A DNA stretch of 64,000 nt. Origin: Tetraselmis striata (taxonomy: Eukaryota > Chlorophyta > Chlorodendrophyceae > Chlorodendrales > Chlorodendraceae). Positions 9,480-20,900 of this stretch are shown one piece after another. Made by a program: the position numbers and the translations under genes. The stretch is from contig VCJN01001798.1 in assembly GCA_006384855.1 (NCBI GenBank), forward strand, positions 38,209 through 102,208. Direction: 5' to 3'. Under the pieces are notes generated by a model. It was not told the origin of the DNA, made no database searches, and saw only the letters and a program-made list of their open reading frames with translations. Each line of letters opens with the position of its first letter. Position 1 is the stretch's first letter.

Positions 9480-11137
9480 TGCCAAGCCATCGCCTTGACC
9501 TCATCCCCCCTCACCTGCGCTCACTTTGCTGCCTCGCATGCCGCCGTGTCGCCAAGCAGCAAAGCAAGAGGTTCTTCCAGCGGAAGATTGCCGCCATGCA
9601 GCTCAGGTGGGCCCATCGAGCCGTATGCCTCTTCCCCTCCCTCTCTAACCCATTCTACACTTGCCCCCCACTCAGACACCCGCTAGCTTCTGGTGCCCCC
9701 AACGCACCGATCTCCCGCTGCCCCGCCCCGCCGCGCACAGCCCGTACGAGCGCACGCTGTACATGGACCCGGACACCTGCGTGTGCGGGCAGCCCGGCGA
9801 GCTGGAGCACCTGTTTGGGGAGGTCCTGGACGAGTACGACATGGCGGCGGCCACGGAGCACGCGGGCCACGAGCAGGACGCGCCACATGTGTATGCGCAG
9901 CTCATCCCGGGTGCGCTGCCTGACCCGCGAGCGCCGAGCCGGCTTGTTGGACGTCCAATAAGAAAATCAGTTTCTAACCAATGAGAGATGATAAAGTTTC
10001 GGTCTATCAGGTCGTAATGCAACATCCGGGATCTGTCTATCATATGGTGTATTATTTGGTATATGAATATGTTTACATGATAGCTGTATTCAGTGATCAA
10101 TGTAGCTGTGATACATTGAAGTAAACGGTATCCATTCCCGATTGCTGCGAACAATGATTGGGTCCGCATCATGCCACATTTTCACTTATGAGGGCACCCA
10201 CCCGGCAGCGGCACCTGGCACCCTGGCCTGTTTTTTTGTTGGGCAAAGCAGCCAATCCTCAGTTGGGCGCTGCTGCCGTCCTGCTGATGCCGCCAGCTGC
10301 GTGTGCTGCCGCCACTTTTCCGGCGCTGCAGAGAAGATTTCCGAGCGCTACTGGGGCCTAGTGCTATACAGGAAGACCGACACCATGATGCGCCTGCTGG
10401 ACACAATCATGGTGTGGCGCCCCCCTAGGTGTTTGTGCCTTTGAAGAGAGCGATGATTGGATTTCAACACCGTACTTGTTGCGGTCGCTTGAGGGGTTGT
10501 GGCTGCATGTGTTGCTCTCAGCGGGGTGATCCCTGGGCGTCACTAAGCACGTCACATCTGGCAGGAGCTGTACGTGGTCGCCTCCAACCGGAACCTCGGC
10601 CACCGGAATGAGCAGCAGGCGGTCCGGGAGGCCATCTACCTGGCAAGCACCCCATGCAACCGCCACATGCCGCACCCCTTTGCGTGTGCTGTTGGGGAAG
10701 TCCCCAACGGGCTCGGGGTGAAGTCACAGACCCAGAGCCCCAGAGAGGCCGACTGAGAACGGGGCGTTTGTTGTCCAACAGTCGAAAGGGGAGCTGATGG
10801 AGAAGATGCTGAACGAGAACCGGGATCTGTGCCGCGCCAAGAGCGCCCGGCTGCAGGTGGGCGCCGCCTGCGCCCGGCTGCCCTGACCTCGTGCCTGTCC
10901 TATTCATTGGTGTGGTTGCCTCTGATCGCGTCCCCCCCCCCCCCCCCCCCCTCCCCCTTGGCGCAGAGTGCGCCGTCGTGCCCCGCCAAGCCGCAGCCGC
11001 TGTGCAGGAAGTGCACGCTGGTGCAGGACTTCTGCGAGTGCTGGTCCAAGCCCAAGGCCAGTAAGGGCTCCAAGAAGAACAAAGCTACTACACCGCGGGA
11101 CGAATCGAGCTTTCCTCCCCTCGACCTCATTGCATGA
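8393..11137 (+). CDS. Putative glycosyltransferase (nucleotide-diphospho-sugar transferase-like), 9 exons
   Basis: Phase-consistent exons: 8,393-8,596; 9,010-9,222; 9,339-9,428; 9,560-9,606; 9,741-9,910; 10,332-10,411; 10,565-10,642; 10,782-10,856; 10,967-11,137, giving about 375 residues. The N-terminus (MAWPRYCLLALLALSVASC) looks like a signal peptide or signal anchor, suggesting a secretory-pathway enzyme. The core SPYERTLYMDPDTCVCG, followed by LDEYDMAAATEH, matches the region around the DxD metal/nucleotide-sugar motif of GT8-like transferases; downstream GLVLYRKTD and NRNLGHRNEQQAVREAIYL fit the acceptor half of that fold. A basic Cys-rich tail (CRKCTLVQDFCECW) ends the protein. The exon ending at 10,642 would use a GC donor (GCAAGC); a GT at 10,718 is an in-frame alternative adding 25 residues. 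Substrate unknown. Confidence 0.65.
9453..9478. repeat. (CA)13 microsatellite in an intron
   Basis: An uninterrupted CA run inside the third intron of the putative glycosyltransferase gene. Confidence 0.95.
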
Positions 11138-11698
11138 CACCCACCAACTTAATCGCAGCTGCAGCATGGTTGCTTTCCCGCTCTCACCATTGCTGCTACT
11201 ATTGTAACACTAAAATGCGGCCATCGCAGTCCCACTGACGGGCCTATCTGACTACCCACTTTTGGGATGCGGCGATGCCTTTAAACCACATTCAGCTCCA
11301 TGTAAGGATGCCCTCTCCATCTCTTTCTCTCTCTGGGGCCCTGCTGTGAGCTGTGGGCACATCGCCCTGCTGCTGCTGGGAACCTGGCCCCTCTCACCAT
11401 CACCATCACCCTTCCACACCGCAAACATGAAGCAACGGCTTAACATGCCTGTGCGTCTGACTTGTGCGCTCAAACGTGCACTTGGGCATCCCCACGTAAC
11501 TGCCACATTGCCCCATCTTGTGGTCATTGCCAGTCACTTGTGGTACATTGCATGTTGAAGTGTCAAAGTTAGTAGCTACCTGTAGCCCATGATCGCCACA
11601 TCCATGTGGCAATCATGCAGCGGCAGCTCTAAGGCAGCGCGATCAGTGGCCCGTGACCATGGCAGCGGCGGCTTTGAGGCGGACGGTGGTGCTAGTAT
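11138..11698. other. Convergent intergenic region
   Basis: A 560-bp gap between the stop of the plus-strand glycosyltransferase-like gene and the stop of the minus-strand dynein light chain gene. It should hold both 3' untranslated regions. The small open frames across it show no domain and I see nothing further. Confidence 0.5.
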
Positions 11699-12013
11699 TT
11701 ACATGGTTGCGGGGTCCTGGATGACCACCAGGTAGTAAATCTGGTTGTTGTCAAAGTGGGGGGCGATGATGATCTCGTGCTTCTTGGACCTCACGCGCAC
11801 AAACTGGAGCTCGTCCTCCGGGTCCGGCGCCTTCACGCAGCTGCGCGCCTTCTCCGTGAACCGGCTGATGAGTGCCGCGTGCTGCACGGTCTCGTCGTTC
11901 CCCATGGTGGTGCGGATGGCGATGCCGTCCCCGTTGATAATCATGCTGCCTATCACGCCCTTGTGGGACGAGATGCGCTTGATGGTCTCCTCCACCTGGG
12001 CAATGTCCGCCAT
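11699..12013 (-). CDS. Dynein light chain, LC7/roadblock family
   Basis: A single-exon 104-residue protein starting MADIAQVEETIKRISSHKGV and ending VVIQDPATM. The whole length matches the Roadblock/LC7 domain, including GSMIINGDGIAIRTTMGN and the C-terminal YYLVVIQDP strand. Family members are 95-105 residues and form dimers that bind dynein intermediate chains in cytoplasmic dynein and in axonemal outer arms. Presence of the gene fits a flagellated alga, although cytoplasmic dynein alone would also explain it. The start is fixed by length and by the conserved N-terminal helix. Whether it is the LC7a or LC7b paralogue cannot be decided here. It is transcribed towards the upstream neighbour (convergent). 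Confidence 0.93.
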   Translation of the reverse strand: MADIAQVEETIKRISSHKGVIGSMIINGDGIAIRTTMGNDETVQHAALISRFTEKARSCVKAPDPEDELQFVRVRSKKHEIIIAPHFDNNQIYYLVVIQDPATM

Positions 12014-12510
12014 CCTGACTGACTGCTACGCTGAGGGCCACTGAGGCTCCGATAACGGCAGAGCTCACTCGACCTGCTGCTTGCCGGAAGCGGATGATTC
12101 TTTTTTTCCCGAAACACACCGTCGCCGTGTTGCTGTGCCTGGGCGACTCTCGCGGGCCGCGGATATGCACCGCGCGCAGCTGCTCCACCGGTACCTGCCT
12201 TGCTCACCCGCGGACGGCACGACTTCAGCTCTGGTAGCGAGGCCCAAGGCTAGCTTGACACGTTCTAGCTGGGAGAATGGGGTGGGGTGTGTGGGCCCTG
12301 TAGGAAGATGGGGCCAGCCGGCATGTGCCGCGCGTGTCGCCGCATGCCGCGCGCCAAGCGCCTTCGCTCGTCACGGCGATAATCTTCGCTCGATAATCTT
12401 CTCTCGTCGCGGCGATAGAGCGCGTTCCCACGCTCGCGCGGCCCCCGCCCGGTCGGCCCGCCTGATTCGGCCGCTTCTAAGTACCCAGGTGCTGATTACC
12501 TCGGAAACAG
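12014..12510. other. Upstream region of the dynein light chain gene
   Basis: Expected 5' leader and promoter of the minus-strand gene. A partly duplicated segment rich in CTTCGCTCG and ATAATCTT lies near 12,360-12,420. No coding sequence is recognised before the inverted-terminus element that begins at about 12,513. Confidence 0.4.
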
Positions 12511-12512
12511 TG

Positions 12513-14695
12513 CTGGTGTGAATTACAGAAAAGGCCAGGAATGATTCTACCCCTATGAAATAGACGAAACTAAAATAAAACAAGTTATTACTACATCAGG
12601 GCTTTCACAAACCCTATAACTAAAATAGAAACTGCTTTTAATAGAAAACTAAATAAAACCGTAAAGCAGACGGAGAAGTACAAAATGACCAACACAGCAA
12701 GTAGTCGATATTAGCACTCTGAACCGTGCGCGCATGACTCATCCATCCCGCCCCGTGCGGCATGCGGGCCGCTTTTAGGCGGCTTGCTGTGTCGATATTT
12801 TATTTAAGGATTACTGCCGGTACTGTAGTAATAATGGGGTGTTAGCCCCGACCTCCTGGATACGCCCTCCATGCGCACGCAGCTGTCCAGTAGTACAAGA
12901 AGTCCTATTTGGGGGCCTCGGCATCGGCGATAATGTGGTTATCGCAGATGCCTCCCACATCGGCGATGCCGCCCTTGTGGTCGGCCAAGCTGTGACTTTC
13001 CTCCGCGCTCAACACGCCACCCTGAGCGATGCCGGGGCGTTCTTTTCCGACCCGTCCGGCGTATTCAGCCCTCATAGCCTCTACCTTGTTGGGGCGTCCT
13101 CGATCCACCATGCTTTGGCCACCCCAGCGTTGGAGCTCGATGCCGGCGCCAAAGTGTCGGCGCCGATGTGGGCTGTCGAGCTTCGCGCTGCTCATACCCG
13201 TGTCGTTGACGAGTGTGGAGACGCAGTGCTCGAGGATCTAGCGGGGCCGCTGGCCTCTGCCCTAAAGTTGCTCCCCTCCAAGCGCTCCCACGTTGCCCGT
13301 GCCGGCTGCTCGGCCGCCGGGGCTGAGCCGGCGTCTGCAATGCGCTCGGCGGCCGACCTCTAAGCTATCCCGCGTTACTCGGATTTCCCCTTGCACTCCA
13401 GGCGGAAAGTACAGGAAACCATGAGCCACCGCATTCACACCGTCCGTTTCACAAAGCTTGCTGCGCGTATGCCTACAAGCGGCCCTGACAGCAACCGCTT
13501 CCGAGGCCGCCTCTTACGCGCTACGACAGTGTTCCTGGTGACTGATCCTCCAAGTGAGGGTCGCCTTGGTGACGTCCGTGAGCGTTCCCCTGCGTACTAC
13601 GATTCCATGTTCCGCGTTGCCGCTTGCCGCCCATTTGGCCTTCCGGCGGCTCTTGTCCTCTCCCTTGGCGAGCCATGCCCTTGTGCTTTTTGCTCCTTCC
13701 CGGTACAAGGTATGCTGGCCCGTTTTGAAGATGCTTGAGTATATTTCACTCCAACTTCGGCGGTCGCGTACGCTGATCACGTGGCACGTTGCTCTGGGGG
13801 CGACTCCAATCCCGCCGCACACGAGTGGCGGCACATGGCCTTTCCGACACTTGCCATGGCGTGAAGTCCGCGCTGGGCGTGGGTGTCCAGATCCTGACGG
13901 ACCCGTCGGTGCTTGTTTCTCTTCCGAAGGGCAGCGACGGCCGGCCGGCCGATGTTGGGCTTTTGGGGTATGGCGGTATCCGCGGGAACACGGTTGTTGT
14001 CGATACCACCATTGCCCCTATCCTCGGCGTGTCGAGCTCGGATCCAACGACTGCTTTGCGGGCTGCAGAGCGCCACAAAATCCAGAAGTATGACGAGGGT
14101 GTAGTCCGAAACGCCACCGGCATGCTTCGCTTTGTTCCTTTCGCCGTTTCGAGTTTGGCTCGCTGGCCCCGCACGCTGAGGCTGTCTTGGTGGAGATCGC
14201 GAAAGCTAGCCACACACACACTGGCCAAAAAATCGGCCAGCTCTTGTCTGCGTGGCGCCGCCGTTTCTCCTTGCTCATCAACATGGCACATGCAGACAGC
14301 GTTCTTGGCGGGGTCGCGGCCGCGCGTGCGGCACGTGATGGTGCTCCTGCACCTGCGTCGCGTCGCTCGTCGGCCTATGCCTGTGTTGCTATGACCCGGG
14401 TCATTGGCTGCAAGCGTCCTCGCCGCGGCTGATAGTCTACCCCGGGGCGGTGGTCCCTTTGGTTCCTGGCAGCTAAGCGACTTCGTGGTTCCCTTGGCTC
14501 CTCCTTGGTTCTTGGCTCCCTGGCCTCCTGCTCGACCTTGGTTTCAGGCTTATGTCTCTCTTTTGCTGGAAACCGTTCATAGTTGCTGTTAGTTCTGTTT
14601 CTGAAAGCCCTGATGTAAATAATACCGGTACTTTACAGGTAGCTTTTCGCGGTAGGTGGATCTGTTACGGGTACTGGCCTTTTTGTAATTCACAC
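12513..14695. mobile_element. Inverted-terminus element enclosing a retroelement-like relic
   Basis: The left end reads GTGTGAATTACAGAAAAGGC (about 12,514-12,533); the right end, 14,671-14,695, is its near reverse complement (GGCCTTTTTGTAATTCACAC). A second pair lies further in: CTACATCAGGGCTTTCA (about 12,590-12,606) opposite TGAAAGCCCTGATGTAAA (about 14,602-14,619). Together they define ~2.2 kb with imperfect inverted termini of roughly 95 bp. I cannot see a clear target-site duplication. The inner motif AAAGCCCTGATGTAAA recurs at about 33,949 and GGTGTGAATTACA at about 57,761, suggesting further family members or remnants. DNA transposon, DIRS-like element and foldback element all remain possible. 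Confidence 0.6.
12839..14433 (+). pseudogene. Decayed C-terminal region of a non-LTR-type reverse transcriptase ORF
   Basis: Coding-like frames at 12,839-13,363, 13,391-13,738, 13,789-14,160 and 14,187-14,433 are broken by shifts. The clearest part (about 13,860-14,420) reads LPKGSDGRPADVGLLGYGG, then TVVVDTTIAPILGVSSSDPT, then AAERHKIQKYDEGV. This is the pattern of the domain that follows the reverse transcriptase in many algal and protist non-LTR elements (RPAD..., D-x-T-x-x-x-P, then a Lys/Tyr helix). The frame slips by one base near 14,150 (at TCGAGTTTGGCT), after which FGSLAPHAEAVLVEIAKAS continues the expected order. No catalytic YxDD box is visible, so only the tail is present. Family assignment is by remembered pattern and is moderate. 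Confidence 0.45.
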
Positions 14696-14906
14696 TAGCA
14701 TACATCAATTATTACTATACTATCAGGACGAGTTCTCCTGTCAGCAGCGCATCAGCAGCAGTCCCGCCAGCAGGCAGCACACTTCGCCGTGCCCACCTCC
14801 ACCTCCCCACCCGCTTCAATTATATCCAACCAGCTGTGCTGGGGGAAAGCAGGCCTAACACCAAGTCCGTGCCGTTGCCACTCACTCTCAGCCTCGCGGC
14901 GGCGCC

Positions 14907-17900
14907 ATGGATGTCGCCAGCGCGGCCGCGGAGCTGGAGGAGCTGGAGCTGTGCCGGGAGATGGAGCCCTCACTGCTGCGAGAGCGGGACAGCATAGTGT
15001 GCGAGCCCGTGGAGGAGCGCATCGAGTCGCCGCAGCAACAGCAAAGGCGACAGGGGCGTGGGCGAACTTCCGAGGGTAGCGCCGTCTCGCCCGGCGCGGC
15101 GTCTGGACGCCCGGCTGCAGGCGCTGCCTCGTCTGGCGGCGACGACCACCTCGGGGCGGAGTCGTTCGACCATTCCACTTACCGCTTCGGTGTGTATTCG
15201 CTTGACTTTCGGAACCGAACGCCCACCGCGCCGGCTTGTGCTGACGGTCGTGCCAGCAGCACAGCTGCAGGGGCCGCCCGACATCGCTGCGTGGCTGCCC
15301 GTGCGCACACGCCGTCGCTTCGTCAGCGCGAGGCTGACGCGCTGTGGGTGCCGCCGCCCACCGCACAGAGCCTCTCAGCACACTGCGGCACCAGCGAGTC
15401 AAAGTGGGGAGCTGGTCAGGGATGAAGGCCGCTTGCGGCATCAACTGCCCCGACTACGCGCTCATCAACAAGGGCGCCTCCGTGGGAGAGTCCCCGTTCA
15501 TGCAGGACACCCTCATACCCACCTTCAGGTCAGCCACGCAGCCGCAGCACCTGCGCCACCCACCCTGTGCGACCTTGCCTCTCAATAAAAAAAAACCCCA
15601 CTTTTGCTTCATCTTATTACTCTTTGGCATAATAATAATAATAAGTCTATGTGCTAAACGTATGTGCTAAAACTATCGATACTCACATCACCTCGCGCGC
15701 GCCCCCTCTCCTCGCAGCAAACAACCCCTGTCGGTCTGCCGCCTGCCCCTGCTGCGCCCCGACAACCTGGCCCTGCGCTACTGGGACTACCTCAGCATCG
15801 CGGTGGACACCTGCTACACCGCGTTCATTGTGCCCATCTCCGCCTGCTTCTCCACCAGCCTCACCTCGGGCGGCTTTGCCATCCTGGACTTCATCGCCGG
15901 TGCGGCACCCCCGCTCTCCCCCCTTTCCCTGTGGGTGGGGTGGGGTGAAGGCGGGGGGGGGGGGGGGGGGGGGGGGGGGGATGCTCGGGCGCCATCCCCC
16001 GGGGGGGCGCCATCCCCCACCCCCCACCCGCCGCACACACTCTAACGCGCCACGTCGCCATGCACCTTGCAGGCCTGATGTTTGTGACCTCCCTCATCCT
16101 CGGTTTCCATGTCGGCTTCGTGGCCCACAACAACATGCACCGTCTCCTGGTGCTGCACGGGCGCTACGTCGCGAAGTTTTACGTCCGCCAGGGCACCTTC
16201 GTGGTGGACCTCCTGGCCTCCATCTCCTTTGCTGCGCAGGTGTTGCCCCCACACTGCCGGCCCGCCTTTCGGCCAGAGTCTCCCGCCCCTCAACAAGGCC
16301 GCATCAACCCTTGAACGATCGATACTTTGCTATCATTCAAAAGTAAAGGTCGATGGGCTGATGCGATCTCATTTTCTCTGATGTTCATTAGCGACTGCCA
16401 TGATGGCTATCCAAATTATTGCAACTGCACACCAGTACTCGGTTGGAGTCGCACCTACCGACCGGCAGCACTCGTCGAAACGGGGTTCGCCTAACCGCGC
16501 TTAACACGGTACTTGTACTGTATCCGTACTCAATTAGGTTAGGATCTTGCCAAAGAAATGGAACCGGAAACATGTAGGGGATGGATCCGCTCCACAGTTA
16601 ACGGGATCATGGTCTCAGCACCAGCCACGGGCTTGGCGTAGTTCAGCTCAACATCAGAGCATTGGGACATCGGATTGATCTGTTGATGTCTCACTGACGC
16701 GCCGGGTGCATCCAAGCTCGAGCTGTGATTGACCCTCCATGCGGGCGCTGGCGCTCGAGGCGCCCCTGCACCCGGCCACCCAACTGACCCCCTTGCTCCG
16801 GCTCGGGGCCCCCAGATCGCCTTAATTGTGGCGGTTCAGGTGACAGGCAAAGACACCAACAGCACTGCGGCGCGCTACATCGTGAACGCCATCCAGCTGG
16901 CGCGCATGAGCCGGCTGCTCGCGTTCAGCACGCACTACCAGCAGCTGCTGCTGCGCTGCCTGACGTCGCGCAACCGGGTGAGCCAGTGGGTGTCGTCCTC
17001 GTGGATGTACATGGGGCTGGTGGGGTACGCCATCCTGTGGGTCATCAACCTCATGGGCTGCCTCTGGTGAGCATGCCTGCCCGCTGGGCCTCCCCCGCTG
17101 CCCGCCCCCCGCGTCAGCGCCAGGCCTGCCCTTGTCTGGACACACAGCCGTTGGACACCATAAACACACTTTGGGATCGCACAAGTTTATGAAAATTGCT
17201 GCCCTGGTCAGTAGGTCCTGGCACAGTATGACCAGTAGTTGTCGTGACCTGAGGCGATACGGGATGCGAGTGGGTATGTTTGAGCACATGCCCCCCCCCC
17301 CCCCCCCCCCCCCCCCTTTCTGCGGAGCAGGTTCTACGTGGGATCCTGGAACGCCGTGAAGGGCGAGATGAACTGGATCGCCAACTACATCGGCAGCCCC
17401 CTGCTGGACGCTGGCTGCGGCCTGGTGGACTTCATCTGGCAGCCGAACGATCACATGGAGCGGCTGCCGCAGTCGTGTGCGGGGCAGGAGCCGCCCGTGC
17501 TGACCATGGGCCCGGCGTGGGTGTACTCGTGCTACTGGGCGCTCACCACGGTGGGGGCGCGCCCTCATGGGAAGGGTTGCTGCACAGCCACATCCATCTG
17601 CCTGGTGTACCCCCTGGCCATCGATTATAGCTGTGAGTAGATACCGAGGCGCATTTCGTGGTACCAGCCGTACTACACACCCTGGTGCTATTCGGAGTAA
17701 TCTGAAGACAGAAGGCAAAGTGTTGCCGTCCCGTTCAAGTCGTCGACCCCCGGTATTCTTATCTACTCACCACGACCACCACTTGTAGCCGGCGATGTTT
17801 ATGATACTACACAGCGTACTCAATTGGCTCTCATTATGCTCCCTGCCCCCAGCTTTACGTAGTGCAACGTCAGTATAGTCTCGCTAGTTTGCACCGCCGT

Positions 17901-20900
17901 CATCGGCGCAACAGCGCAGAGTAGTTAGGACCTTGTCCATGCTGGGGGAACTCCTTTCCCAGTGTCAGTCGCAGCGCTCTCCGTGACCGCGATGACCCCC
18001 CCCCCCCCCCCCCCCCCCCCCCATTTTCACAGATGTCAACAGTGGGCTACGGCGACATCCTGCCCACTGTGGACCACGAGTACTGGTTCGCTGTTGCCGT
18101 CATGGTGGTCGGCGTGGCCGGGTTCGCCATCCTAATTGGCTCCATCCAGGAGATCTTCCAGGCACGCGCCTACCGGCCTGTTGTGCCCAACTCACACCCT
18201 GTTCTTCCTGCGACTCGCTCGTTGAAGTTGCTGCCGCATTTCGCATATTTTGGCCCTGAAACGCCCTTCCTTCCTCCTTCCCCTTCTTCGTTTTCTCCTC
18301 CCCCGGCTTCGCACCACAGAGTGCCACATCGACGAGCAAGATGTCTGCGCAGCTGTACAACAAACTCCGTGCCGTCAACAAGTGGATGAAGAAGATGCGC
18401 CTGCCTCCGAGCATCCAGGGCCAGATCAAGAGGTACATCCCCGTTGTTGACAGCGCCTGGGAACAAGCCCCCCCCCCCCCCCCCCCCCCCCCCCCGCCAG
18501 CCCCCCTCACCCCCGATTTAGACTTACCACACCTCCCTTGGCCTGGCTGCCCACGCAGATTCTACTTCGAGGTGTGGAGCGGCCAGGGGGATTCCTGCGT
18601 CGACACGGAGATCTTTCAGGACGTTCCGGACCAGCTGCGTAGCGTGCTTGCGCGCCACATGACGCAGGACGTCATGGCTCGAGCGCGCGCGTTTTCGGAG
18701 CTCAGCGAGGACGAGAGGCTGTGCCTGGCGCCGCTGCTCTCGCCCGTCACCGTGGGCCCCGGCGTGGACATCTGCATGGAGGGCGAGCCCGCGGACTGCA
18801 CGTGGATCTTGCAGGAAGGTGGGTGCAGGGCAGGGCAGTCCCCCGACAGCAGGGCGGCGAAGCCCCCTGGAGGATGGCGCCATGTAACAACGTTTCTCTG
18901 CCGCAACCCCAGGCATCATGCTCTCCCTGTACGCGGAGACCGCTACCGAGGTGGAGGAAGCGCCCACGCTGATCGCCGAGTCGGCCATCCTCGCCGACCT
19001 GGACCCGCAGTTCTCCAAGAGGCCGTGCGGCTACCGCTCATCCACCCACTGCTTCCTGTGAGCACCCCTACGGCCTGCCGTTGTACGTGGATGTGCCATG
19101 TCTTTCGAGATCTAGGCCTGTTGTGGAACCCCGTATAAATGAAGATGAACATACCGTTTAATTGGGTTTGCGGGTCAAACATTAATTGTTTAGCAACATC
19201 AAGTCGGAAAATGCATGTATAATTGTGGTGTGTTGTGATATTTCAGAATGAATACAGTTTCCTCTCTTCGCGTGGGGGAGGGGGGGAGAACGATGGTACA
19301 CTGCCAACTCAAGGCGTGGGTACGGGTACAAGTCGTTGAAACATTTCTGAATTACTAAACCCGTCACAGTGATGAAACATTTGCTACTCTTGTATGTGTC
19401 TGTCAATTACACCTTCGTAAATGCCCAAGTGATGCATCGTTGCGTCGAAGGTGCAAAAACATGCCCATGCAGTAGTAGTAAAGGAAAACACAGGATGGGA
19501 TATGCGCCCCGCCCCCCCCCCCCCCCCCCCTTTGATGAAGGTACAGGGGCAAGCGCAGATTACATGATGACATTACACACATTACATTACATTACATTAC
19601 ACGACATGGCACGGCATCCGGTACTATTATGCTATCATGGCATTATATCTTAAAATGCCGGCTCCCCTAGTATGTCCAGCCTATCATGCTCAAATATGTA
19701 TCAATTTGCTCCCTCGTGACCTCCATGCACGAGACAGAGAGTGCCTCACTCCCCATAATGCGCTGGCATTTGCTGTCAGGTGGGAGCTCAAGCTGAAGGA
19801 TCTGCGCAAGGTTCTGCGGAGGCGCCCGGCCGCTGCCGAAACCCTGTACTGCGCCATCGCTGACAACGTGCTCGCGCGCGCCTCGAAGACAACAGCGCTG
19901 TATGACCGCACCCCCCCTGGCACTCCTCCGCGCCCCTATCCAAATCCGGCAGTCCGCTCTCGGAGCTCCCGTCCTCACCCGCTCCTGCTGTGTTGTGGCA
20001 CACGCAGGGGCAGAATGCTGACGCTGGGCGCCCTGGAGAACGTGGCGAAGAATTCCTCCCGGCGGAGCACCGAAACCAGGGTGAGCAGCGACGTCGCCCG
20101 CGAGGCACTCGACAGCATGGACCGCCCCGACAGCGGCCCCTTGCCGGGGCCATCTGCCTCCGGTGCCAGTGCCTCCGCCCTGCCTGTGATCACAGAGGCG
20201 GGCAAAGAAGTCGCAGCTGCAGGCCTGTCGCCCTCCGGGACCCCCAAATCCGCCGGCGACCTATCAGGTGAAGATCCCCCGCAGCTCGTCGTATTTTGTT
20301 GGGGTTCGCGGGTCGCCAGAATGATGAGAAGTTGTGCACTGCCGTACATTTAAATACGATCTGCGGGGCTAAAAATGAATGAATTTGCATCTTCGTGTCG
20401 GAATATTCATTATTCGTTATTTGTGCTGCATTCTGAGCTATTTCTCAATTATACTAGTAGTCCGTCTTGCGCAGGAGGTGGGGTGCAGAAACATATTCAT
20501 CCGCTGACCGTTTGTGTTTATACAGTATATGTCAACTCAGAATTTCCCGCGCTATATTCTTTTTGTTTTTCCGGATACCTTTACTTCTCCCTTCCTCAAG
20601 AGGGGTGAGAAGACAATGATTCATAGCGAGCCCACAGCTTGGTCACGGCATGCTTATGCTTCCCCTCTCTGAGACTGCTATCAGCGGGGACCCACCCTCA
20701 ACGCCGCCCTGTGGCTCATGCCCGTGTGTTGCCCTCGGCGGCGCGCTCCAGGCGGTTCACTCGCACACGGCGGCGCGCCCGTCACCGGCGCGGACATGTC
20801 GAAGCACGTGGAGGTCAGCGGCGTGGGCCACCTGTCGCTCGGCCGCCTTGTGACGTTGTCGCACGCTCTCAGCCGCATGAAGGATGCCAAGGCGGCGGCG

